A DNA stretch of 7,051 nucleotides from Sphingobacterium sp. UBA5670 (GTDB lineage: Bacteria > Bacteroidota > Bacteroidia > Sphingobacteriales > Sphingobacteriaceae). The notes below the pieces were generated by a model. The model was given only the letters and a program-made list of their open reading frames with translations. It had not been told where the DNA came from and did not search any database. Positions 1-5,905 of this stretch are shown piece by piece. Position 1 is the stretch's first letter, and each line of letters opens with the position of its first letter. The position numbers and the translations under genes were made by a program. Location of the stretch: assembly GCF_002420705.1 (NCBI RefSeq), contig NZ_DIIM01000015.1, positions 12,737 through 19,787 of the forward strand. Reading direction: 5' to 3'.

Positions 1-560
1 GATTTTGTGAAAATCTTTTCTATTATCTCATCCCATTTCTGTTTATCAATATTTGCAGAATCAGCAATAAGGTCATTATTATAATTATCTATTGATTCAA
101 TCCAATCTTGCGTGATCTTGTGATTATTCTTTTTGTTATGAAGTATAATGTTTGTTAGGTTATCTTCTGTGACATTTATTAGCATGACGCCTTTGTTTTT
201 GGCATAAGTTTGCACTCCTGATTGAAGTTCTCCTGAAAATACGAATACAGCCTTGACGTTCCTGCCCGACACCTGATTTACCTTTTCTACAAACTCTTCA
301 ACATTATCGATTGATATCTTGCCACTGTAGTTTTTGCACTCGGCTATATAAAGTAATTGATAATTTTCGGCACCAATAGGGGTGACTTCAATGCTGATGT
401 CGAATTCGATAGGTTTTTCGCGATCTCTCGAATAGTATTTAGGTTTCCTTTGAAATTTACAACATTGGAGGAGTAGCGGAATAGTGCCTTTCTCTACTTC
501 ATTTTGTAGTAGGTCAAATACCTTATCTTCAAACTGATTACCTTTTAATACTGTATTCAT
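1..560 (-). CDS. Mrr-like PD-(D/E)xK restriction endonuclease, N-terminal part (cut by window edge)
   Basis: An open frame on the minus strand runs from an ATG at 560-558 through 186 sense codons to the window edge, so the C-terminus is missing. Residues about 50-130 show the restriction-endonuclease-like core: IEFDISIEV with D54, then YIAECKNYSG with E75 and K77 (the ExK half of PD-(D/E)xK), a helix with VEEFVEKV, and a final strand pair AVFVFSGEL and GVMLINV. This order is typical of Mrr_cat/type IV-like nucleases, which cleave DNA, often modified or foreign. The C-terminal part seen (to residue 186) is charged and unassigned; any DNA-recognition domain would lie outside the window. The gene is divergent from the ATPase operon at 764, with 203 bp between them. 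The nuclease fold is fairly sure; the exact subfamily and target are not. Confidence 0.8.
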   Translation of the reverse strand, partial: MNTVLKGNQFEDKVFDLLQNEVEKGTIPLLLQCCKFQRKPKYYSRDREKPIEFDISIEVTPIGAENYQLLYIAECKNYSGKISIDNVEEFVEKVNQVSGRNVKAVFVFSGELQSGVQTYAKNKGVMLINVTEDNLTNIILHNKKNNHKITQDWIESIDNYNNDLIADSANIDKQKWDEIIEKIFTK

Positions 561-619
561 ATCAAATTTTTCTTACATACAATTATACTAAAAAAATGAG
601 ATGTTTAAGCTAAAATTTG

Positions 620-627
620 TAGCTTTG
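620..627 (+). promoter_or_regulatory. candidate Bacteroidota -7 element for the defence operon
   Basis: TAGCTTTG matches the Bacteroidota -7 consensus TAnnTTTG exactly and points toward the gene at 764, which would give a leader of about 130 nt. No good -33 TTTG is seen about 20 bp upstream, so the call is tentative. It lies in the 203-bp spacer between two divergent genes, where a promoter for each direction is expected. No convincing minus-strand promoter was found; TATAATTG, close to 560 on the minus strand, is a one-mismatch candidate. Confidence 0.35.
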
Positions 628-658
628 TTTTTAAGGAATTAAGTTTTTTTTATTATAA

Positions 659-760
659 AAACCGGTTGGATATCCTGCAAGATTGGAATTCAAGCTTAAA
701 AATCACGAAAATCTTATTAACTTAATGAAAGCTATTAACCATAAAATTGATCCAAATTAA
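659..760 (+). pseudogene. possible 3' remnant of an unidentified gene
   Basis: A frame is open from just after a TAA at 656-658 to a TAA at 758-760, giving 33 residues of protein-like composition beginning KPVGYPARLEF and ending MKAINHKIDPN. It ends 3 bp before the ATG of the ATPase gene, the spacing expected of an upstream operon neighbour. It has no ATG except at 725, near its end. It may be the surviving tail of a gene lost when the segment was assembled, or chance. I do not recognise the family. Confidence 0.25.
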
Positions 761-763
761 GAT

Positions 764-2794
764 ATGATTGCAAATTTAAGCTTGTCAAATTACTATGATT
801 ATAGGAGTGTTCGTGAACAGGATAAGGAGTTTTATAGTTTTAATCAATCCATTCGGTTTCTTTCTAATTTAAAAAATTTAAATATCATAGTTGGGGGGAA
901 CAACACTAGAAAAAGCAGGTTCTTTAAGATGCTAATGGAATTAGAGTTTTTTCCAATTTGGAGAACTGAAGTGGCATTAGATTCATTTTTAAGAGATCTG
1001 GAGTTATTAAACGAAGAGTTAGCTAATTTCAAAGAGATAGTCTTAGTAGATTTAAAAATATATAACCTGGCTACTGATGTTAAGGAAAAAATACAAAAGG
1101 TTATAAAAAGAGTTTCAGGAAATGACGATTACCAATTACAAATTATTCTGATATATGATACTGTTAAATGGATAATAGATAATATCCCACACTGTAGAGG
1201 TGAAGCAGAGTTAATAGAAATAAAGAAGACTATAGATAATTTAATCTATTCGCTAGCAATATCTAATCATTTGGTTCAAGCTTTATACAATGAGGACTCG
1301 GATATAAAACAGAAATTTCCTTTGACTAGATTGCCATATTCAGCTATGCGTGTTAGAATGCCAAGAGAATCTGACAAGTACCCTAAAGACGTTGGAATAT
1401 CGAAAGTCCTAATTAGAATCAAGGAACTTTTAAGTAGTTTTAACAAGGAAATCTTCTTTGAATCACTTAATCCGAACATAATTTATCTTCCAGTTCTTCG
1501 AACTTCGAAGACGCTAGCAGGAATTAGTGGAGATGTTTTTCAGGATACTATCAAACAGCAAATGCCTAAGCTAAATACTAAAGCTGTTATTCATACAGGG
1601 TTAAGTCTTAATGATAAGATACTGAAATCACGAAATGGAACGAAAGAAGACTTTTTTAATTTCCTAGAATTTGAAAGATTTATAGGAAATACTTTTTTCG
1701 ATGGTGAGGATATCAATATAATAGCTCAGTTTGGTGGTAAAGAAATAAATATTAGTCTGCCAGGTGAGAGACCTAACGTTTCGTTCAATGATCTTGGAGA
1801 TGGTGTTAGTGGGATTATCAATCTACTTTATCCGATTTTTACGGCTTATGATGATAGCTGGGTGTTTATTGAAGAACCAGAGAATAACTTGCATCCCGCA
1901 TTTCAGAATATTTTTGTTAAAACTCTGGCTGAGAATGAATTTTTGAAAAAGAAGAACTTAAAGATCTTCATAAATACACATTCCAATCATATTCTCATCA
2001 ATAGTTACTTGAGTCCTGAAGATATTAATGTGATGGTGTTTTCTAAAAGAGACCAAGATACAACGTCAATTACAAGTTTCAATGACGATAAGAAATCTAC
2101 TTTAGATCTATTGGGAGTGTTAAATACTTCTGTTTTAATTAGTAATTGTTTGATATGGGTTGAAGGGATTACTGATAGGTTGTATGTGAAAGCTTTCTTG
2201 AAAGCTTATCTTGATAGTTTAAAGAAAAAGGATAAAGTTATTAGAGAGGGACTAGATTATTGTTTTATAGAGTATGGTGGAAGTAGTATTGTGCATTATG
2301 ATTTTAACCAAGCAGGTGAGAATACGGTGCCATCGGATATCGAAGCATTTTATAGTAACAATAGAATTTTAGTACTGGCCGATAATGATAATAGCGAAGG
2401 TAAATCTATTCGTTTTTCAAAATTTAAAAACAAACACTTTGTTTATTTAGATACTGGTCTTCCTGAGATAGAAAATATTCTACCTAATGATATTTTGAAA
2501 GATTTTTTAAGGGAATTAGGTGTTGCAGATACTCAAATCAAGACTATTGACTTTAATCTCGTTTCAACCAAAAAGCTAGGAGAGGTGTTTAATGGGGTTA
2601 AGAAAAATGAAAGATTAATAAAAATTCAAGCAGAGTTTGGTGGAACTCTAGCGGCAACCTATAAAAAGAAATTAGCAGAATTTGTCTATCGAAAAGTGGT
2701 TGATGGGAGTTATAAATGGGGGTCTTTACAGCAATCAGTTTATATTAAAAACATCACAACTAAAGTTCTGAACTTTATAAAAGGCGCTAAGTAA
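764..2794 (+). CDS. OLD-family-like ATPase with C-terminal TOPRIM nuclease domain
   Basis: The 676-residue protein has two parts. The ATPase part (about 1-420) shows a Walker A at G44-S51 (GGNNTRKS), an ABC-type signature NDLGDGVSG (342-350), a Walker B with catalytic glutamate in WVFIEEPENNLHP (366-378), and an H-loop FINTHSNH with H406. About 200 residues between Walker A and the signature are helical, as expected of an SMC-like insert. The TOPRIM part (about 460-600) shows WVEGITDR (E467, D471), EYGGSS (503-508), ADNDN (D540, D542) and PEIENIL (E568, E570), which are metal-binding positions of OLD/GajA-type nucleases. Known relatives act in phage defence as ATP-regulated DNA nucleases. Oddly, Walker A has Arg49 where GKS normally has Gly. 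The gene opens a three-gene run; the next gene starts after 3 bp. The start ATG at 764 is chosen because Walker A begins 43 residues later, the usual distance. Domain calls are firm; the phage-defence role is inferred. Confidence 0.85.
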   Translation: MIANLSLSNYYDYRSVREQDKEFYSFNQSIRFLSNLKNLNIIVGGNNTRKSRFFKMLMELEFFPIWRTEVALDSFLRDLELLNEELANFKEIVLVDLKIYNLATDVKEKIQKVIKRVSGNDDYQLQIILIYDTVKWIIDNIPHCRGEAELIEIKKTIDNLIYSLAISNHLVQALYNEDSDIKQKFPLTRLPYSAMRVRMPRESDKYPKDVGISKVLIRIKELLSSFNKEIFFESLNPNIIYLPVLRTSKTLAGISGDVFQDTIKQQMPKLNTKAVIHTGLSLNDKILKSRNGTKEDFFNFLEFERFIGNTFFDGEDINIIAQFGGKEINISLPGERPNVSFNDLGDGVSGIINLLYPIFTAYDDSWVFIEEPENNLHPAFQNIFVKTLAENEFLKKKNLKIFINTHSNHILINSYLSPEDINVMVFSKRDQDTTSITSFNDDKKSTLDLLGVLNTSVLISNCLIWVEGITDRLYVKAFLKAYLDSLKKKDKVIREGLDYCFIEYGGSSIVHYDFNQAGENTVPSDIEAFYSNNRILVLADNDNSEGKSIRFSKFKNKHFVYLDTGLPEIENILPNDILKDFLRELGVADTQIKTIDFNLVSTKKLGEVFNGVKKNERLIKIQAEFGGTLAATYKKKLAEFVYRKVVDGSYKWGSLQQSVYIKNITTKVLNFIKGAK

Positions 2795-2797
2795 TTA

Positions 2798-3913
2798 TTG
2801 GAAAGAAACGATCTCGACAACTTTAAAAATTGGCATATGAACAATATAGATCAAGAAGTTTTTAGATTAGCAAATAAATATTTTAATTCTGATAGTTATA
2901 AAAACTTAAAGAGTGAAAGCCACATTTCTTTTAAGCTACATAGGGTAATCAAGCATAAGGATCTAGATCAATATATGTTAGGGAAGACCAAAATTTATAT
3001 GGATCTGAATTTTTGGATTAATTTACGAAACAGCATATGGAAGAAAAGTGAGGATAAAAGATATTTTCAACTATTAGAAATATTAAAGAAAAAAGTTAAG
3101 GATAAGAGAATCGTTTGTCCATTTTCAAATGTTTTGATCGAAGAGGTCTTCAAACAAGATAGTAAAGATAGTCGTCTTAAAACATTTCAAATTGCAGATA
3201 TCCTTGCGGATAAAATCATGCTTTCGCCTATGTACTATATTTCGATGTGCGAAGTACATAATTTAAACTCAATCTATTTGGGAAAGCAACCGACCAATTT
3301 ATGGTATAAATGGAGAAGACCAATTAATGCACTTGGAGACTTTAGCTTGAAAACTAAGAAAGAATTATCAGAAGACGAACTTCTAATAAAAAAGGTCATG
3401 TATGACATTAATTTACAATCCTCTTTTCAATATGTTCTTGGCGAATTAGATGCTGCTTCATTTATAAATAAGGAGTCGAGCGTTTGGCATGCTAATATGG
3501 TAAACCAGTCGAAGGCATTTAGCGATCCTAGTGGATTAAGTAAGAAAAAACTCCATCGTCTAGAAATAAGAAGTAGTTATAAGACTATTGCGAAACATAT
3601 TCAATCGAGTGTTGAAGTGGATGTAGATTCCATAATAGACCATTTCAGTCTTTCGCGATTAAAAGAAATAACACCAACTTGTTATGCTTATTCAGCACTT
3701 TACACAGAATTGATTTTAGACCGAACAAGGAAAATAAAGCCTAATGACTATTATGATATAATGCATTCGAGTTTGGCATTGTCTACTTGTGATCTTTTTC
3801 TAACGGAAAAAAGCTTTGCGAGTACGCTAAAGCGTATGAAAATAGACAAGGAATTTAATGTCAAGGTTTTATTTGATATTGATGAGATTATTGAAATAGT
3901 TGAATCCTTGTAA
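2798..3913 (+). CDS. PIN-like nuclease protein, middle gene of the operon
   Basis: A protein of 371 residues if TTG at 2798 is the start, 3 bp after the ATPase stop. The first in-frame ATG, at 2837 (residue 14), is an equally plausible start; neither has a clear ribosome binding site. The sequence resembles split or insert-bearing PIN-like domains: KIYMDLNFWINL (D69), SNVLIEEVF (E115/E116), then a helical insert of roughly 190 residues, then NDYYDIMHSSLALSTCDLFLTEKSF (positions 316-340, with D317, D320 and E337). The last segment matches the PIN pattern where a conserved T-D follows the core strand; here it is T-E. PIN domains usually cut RNA with a cluster of acidic residues. Neighbours suggest it is an effector or partner of the ATPase-TOPRIM protein. 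No membrane segment or signal peptide is seen. The PIN assignment is by motif only and is moderately sure. Confidence 0.65.
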   Translation: MERNDLDNFKNWHMNNIDQEVFRLANKYFNSDSYKNLKSESHISFKLHRVIKHKDLDQYMLGKTKIYMDLNFWINLRNSIWKKSEDKRYFQLLEILKKKVKDKRIVCPFSNVLIEEVFKQDSKDSRLKTFQIADILADKIMLSPMYYISMCEVHNLNSIYLGKQPTNLWYKWRRPINALGDFSLKTKKELSEDELLIKKVMYDINLQSSFQYVLGELDAASFINKESSVWHANMVNQSKAFSDPSGLSKKKLHRLEIRSSYKTIAKHIQSSVEVDVDSIIDHFSLSRLKEITPTCYAYSALYTELILDRTRKIKPNDYYDIMHSSLALSTCDLFLTEKSFASTLKRMKIDKEFNVKVLFDIDEIIEIVESL

Positions 3914-3925
3914 TTTAATAACCAT

Positions 3926-4846
3926 ATGAGAACAGATTCAAAATTAAAAATTTTTGAAATATTATCGAAAGATTTGGCCCAGACAATCCAACAATTTAAT
4001 TTGATTTTTGTAGACAGTAATGGAAATAGAATCGATCTTTCCGACCATTACATTTGTCCTTTATCTTTAAGAGCTTACTGTCGAAAAGACATCGATAAGC
4101 TTTCAATTGAGCACGTTCCCCAACATAGTTTAAATGGTAAACCGTTAATCCTGACAGATAAAGAATTCAATAATAACGATGGTGGAACCAAAGATAAAAA
4201 GATACTTAATTACTTTAAATATAGAAATTTTCAGAATGGTGTTAGTCCAATAGATGCAAAATTTTATGTGCCTGATATAATTAATGGTGCCGTATCTGGT
4301 AAACTGTATGGTGTGCCAATAAAAGATGGAAAAGCGGAAGTTAAACTCAGTTTTCCAAATAAAACCGTGAATATGTTAAAAGAGAGAGGGCTTATAGAGA
4401 ATTGGTCTGGATTGAAGTTGAGGTTTAAAGTTGATTATTCTCCAGATATCAATAAAAGTGCATTATTAAAGGCAGCATATTTGATAGCTTTCTCCAAGTT
4501 AGGGTATCGTTTATTGTTTAATTTCCAAGGTGTAAAAAGTAATTCTTACGGACTTATTATAAAAGAGCTAGCAGAAAAAGAAATTGGTGAAGACTTTCCA
4601 TTAATATTCACTAATAATTTAGGAGTAAACATGCCTGATAATATTGGTATTGTAGAAAATGAACAATTTAAATTACTTGTAACAAAGGTGTGTTATAATT
4701 TGGATGGCCATGAATATATTTACCATGTGATTCTTCCTCATCCGGAGGACCTGAATCTTAATCATTTGATCGATTTTAAAAATATTTATGTAAAGCAGGA
4801 ACAGATGATGACGGTAAGAAATTTAAATGCGGATTATTTGCTTTAA
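3926..4846 (+). CDS. HNH-like endonuclease, third gene of the operon
   Basis: A 306-residue protein that starts at ATG 3926, 12 bp after the previous stop. Residues 43-93 look like an HNH/beta-beta-alpha-metal nuclease core: ICPLSLRAYC (C44, C52), LSIEHVPQHSLNGKPL with the expected general-base His63 after an acidic residue, then LTDKEFNNNDG (N82-N84) and D90. In canonical forms the second element reads 'lC..CN', with zinc cysteines; here those cysteines are absent, so the fold is probably held together without the usual zinc ribbon. Residues about 110-306 are a mixed strand/helix region I cannot assign. ATPase plus HNH pairing recalls Septu (PtuA/PtuB), but this ATPase also carries a TOPRIM domain and a PIN-like protein lies between them. 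It is the last gene of the run; no intrinsic terminator was found after it. Confidence 0.65.
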   Translation: MRTDSKLKIFEILSKDLAQTIQQFNLIFVDSNGNRIDLSDHYICPLSLRAYCRKDIDKLSIEHVPQHSLNGKPLILTDKEFNNNDGGTKDKKILNYFKYRNFQNGVSPIDAKFYVPDIINGAVSGKLYGVPIKDGKAEVKLSFPNKTVNMLKERGLIENWSGLKLRFKVDYSPDINKSALLKAAYLIAFSKLGYRLLFNFQGVKSNSYGLIIKELAEKEIGEDFPLIFTNNLGVNMPDNIGIVENEQFKLLVTKVCYNLDGHEYIYHVILPHPEDLNLNHLIDFKNIYVKQEQMMTVRNLNADYLL

Positions 4847-4985
4847 CAGTAATAACGTGAAGTTTTAGCATAAAATATCTGAACCCCTACTACCTTAAAA
4901 ATTTCATAAGACTTTATAATTGTTTTCAATGGGAAAGATGGTAATATTTCCAGTTGAGTACTTGTCCAAATTGTCGATTGTTATT

Positions 4986-5246
4986 TTAGATTATAGCTTT
5001 TTCTGGCAAAAAATCTCTTGGAGACATTCCAAAATGGTCAGCTAAGGCATTGATGTGATCGATATTATATTTGGCTCTATTTGATGGATTTTCTACATTA
5101 GTTACAAAAACTCGGTTTACTCCAATAATTGTGGCAATATCAGCTTGATTTAGATTTTTCTCTTTCCTCAGTTTATAAATAAAGTCAATAATATATTGTT
5201 CAATTTTACTAATTTTTGCTTTACTCTCCATGAAAGCTAAAGACAT
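4986..5246 (-). CDS. small XRE/Cro-type helix-turn-helix repressor
   Basis: A protein of 86 residues if the ATG at 5246-5244 is used (a TTG lies one codon upstream). A second ATG at 5231-5229 would give 81 residues starting MESKAKISK and is also plausible. From the ATG at 5246 the XRE fold runs about residues 20-80: LRKEKNLNQADIATIIGV (helices 1-2), NRVFVTNVEN (recognition helix), NIDHINALADHFGMSPRDFLP (helices 4-5). It is the whole protein, with no extra effector domain, so it is a DNA-binding regulator. It converges on the three-gene operon with a 139-bp gap. Upstream it diverges from a promoter leading into a structured non-coding region and faces an inverted repeat at 5258-5289, the likely operator. 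It may repress itself and the divergent transcript; a direct effect on the operon is not evident. Confidence 0.85.
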   Translation of the reverse strand: MSLAFMESKAKISKIEQYIIDFIYKLRKEKNLNQADIATIIGVNRVFVTNVENPSNRAKYNIDHINALADHFGMSPRDFLPEKAII

Positions 5247-5257
5247 CAAAAAATATT

Positions 5258-5289
5258 ATTAAAATGTATTGCATGTATTACATTTTAAT
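5258..5289. promoter_or_regulatory. inverted repeat, probable operator of the XRE repressor
   Basis: ATTAAAATGTA (5258-5268) and TACATTTTAAT (5279-5289) are perfect 11-bp inverted arms around a 10-bp spacer whose centre is CATG. Inside, TGTATT recurs at 5265 and 5275, one helical turn apart. The site lies just upstream of the repressor start and overlaps the putative -33 of the opposite-strand promoter; on the minus strand its left arm contains TACATTTT, a one-mismatch -7 element. A dimeric XRE protein binding here could control both directions. Operator function is inferred from symmetry and position. Confidence 0.6.
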
Positions 5290-5299
5290 TTTATCTTTG
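5268..5299 (+). promoter_or_regulatory. Bacteroidota-type promoter reading into the structured region
   Basis: TATCTTTG at 5292-5299 is an exact TAnnTTTG -7 element, and ATTG at 5268-5271 is a near match to the -33 TTTG with a 20-bp spacer. The predicted start is near 5305. It points away from the repressor gene and its -33 lies inside the inverted repeat, the arrangement of a repressor-controlled divergent promoter. Confidence 0.6.
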
Positions 5300-5304
5300 T
5301 TATT

Positions 5305-5641
5305 GTAATAAAAAAATGAAATTATAGAAGAAACATTAATAAGAACATAAGCTAATAAATATAGACTCATAACAATACTCGTAACAAATCTGGCGATTTA
5401 ATTAATGACAATACGAGTGCGGGTAATGCGTCAATTCATTATCTTTGGAAAAATATTTCCTGAGGTATGGTTGACGCTTACTTATCAGCGCCGTATTGTC
5501 ATCCTAATCGCACCTCAGAGATTGGGGGCCTCGCCAGGGCTTTTGTTACGGCGACAGTAAGCGATCATCCAAATTTTGTTGTACAAATACTACAAAAAGC
5601 ATTGATTACATCTATTGTTATAGTGTAATCGATGCTTTTTT
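5305..5641 (+). ncRNA. candidate structured non-coding RNA of unknown family
   Basis: About 335 bp between a promoter (5268-5299) and a strong terminator (5594-5641) contain no convincing ORF but many long complementary segments. (a) 5380-5388 pairs with 5542-5550 (9 bp) and, after a 3-nt bulge, 5389-5396 with 5531-5538 (8 bp with one G-U). (b) 5405-5415 pairs with 5492-5502 (11 bp), continuing as 5417-5420/5488-5491, 5423-5426/5478-5481 and 5428-5434/5471-5477. (c) A small hairpin GGAAA/TTTCC sits at 5447-5460. (d) CTGAGGT at 5460-5466 can reach ACCTCAG at 5512-5518 as a pseudoknot. (e) 5475-5482/5556-5563 and 5489-5495/5547-5553 form a competing fold. It does not match tmRNA, RNase P, SRP RNA or the riboswitches I know. 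It could instead work as DNA (folded recombination or replication site). Ends are predicted, not observed. Confidence 0.5.
5594..5641 (+). terminator. strong intrinsic terminator, possibly bidirectional
   Basis: AAAAAGCATTGATTACA (5594-5610) pairs over 17 bp, with one G-U wobble, to TGTAATCGATGCTTTTT (5624-5640), and CTAT/ATAG extends the stem to a TGTT loop. A T-run follows, and the A-run on the 5' side makes it usable from the other strand as well. It ends the candidate RNA and insulates the accessory segment from the genes to the right. Confidence 0.85.
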
Positions 5642-5653
5642 ATTTTATATCAG

Positions 5654-5902
5654 ATGAAAAAACAAACCACAAAAAACATCTTTAAATCCCCCGAGTAGCT
5701 CGGTGCGATTCAGCCAGCAATGATCTGGTCACATCAGCTATGGAATTCGAGATGCCCAATTATATACCGAGTCATACCCATTCAATAGAATTCTAGCTTT
5801 TCCCAATTAATCAATTTTATTATACGCGGCGAATGGCCTAAAAACTATCCGATTCAATCGGACTGGAATAACTATGCCTTAAGCTTGCGATTAAAAATCT
5901 AA
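5654..5902 (+). pseudogene. decayed gene upstream of the 120-residue ORF
   Basis: This stretch has no intact gene but keeps coding-like traces. One frame runs from ATG 5654 (MKKQTTKNIFKSPE) to TAA 5900-5902 and is interrupted only by TAG at 5696-5698 and 5786-5788; its last part, after 5789, ends RGEWPKNYPIQSDWNNYALS followed by LRLKI. A second frame, 5724-5810, reads SGHISYGIRDAQLYTESYPF and looks at least as protein-like, so frameshifts near 5700 and 5805 are likely as well as nonsense codons. The closing TAA lies 3 bp before the next ATG, normal operon spacing. Short perfect hairpins occur at 5691-5703 (CCGAG/CTCGG) and 5848-5862 (TCCGATT/AATCGGA). The final LSLRLKI could be an outer-membrane beta-strand end, but I do not recognise the family. 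Confidence 0.35.
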
Positions 5903-5905
5903 AAA

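Noticed and set aside
844..1032. Minus-strand ORF inside the ATPase gene
   Set aside because: Fully antisense to the Walker A region, with low-complexity composition and no motif; shadow of the real gene. The same holds for the minus-strand frame at 1276-1479.
1764..1946. Plus-strand ORF of 60 codons in another frame of the ATPase gene
   Set aside because: Overlaps the signature and Walker B codons of the real frame; no independent features.
4930..5043. Plus-strand 37-residue ORF antisense to the repressor gene end
   Set aside because: No ribosome binding site or recognisable motif; overlaps a well-supported gene on the other strand.
5375..5555. Integron attC-like or VCR-like site
   Set aside because: TAACAAA and TTTGTTA arms recall attC ends, but the conserved GTTRRRY/RYYYAAC boxes are not properly present and no integrase is seen.
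5305..5641. Retron msr-msd
   Set aside because: The long hairpin and outer inverted repeat are reminiscent, but no reverse transcriptase lies in the window and no branch-guanosine context is evident at the outer repeat.
5305..5641. tmRNA, RNase P RNA or SRP RNA
   Set aside because: The hallmark conserved segments of these RNAs were not found when reading the stretch.
741..5821. 11-bp inverted match ATAAAATTGAT / ATCAATTTTAT bracketing the segment
   Set aside because: Short and AT-only in character; expected by chance in this composition, with no other sign of element ends.
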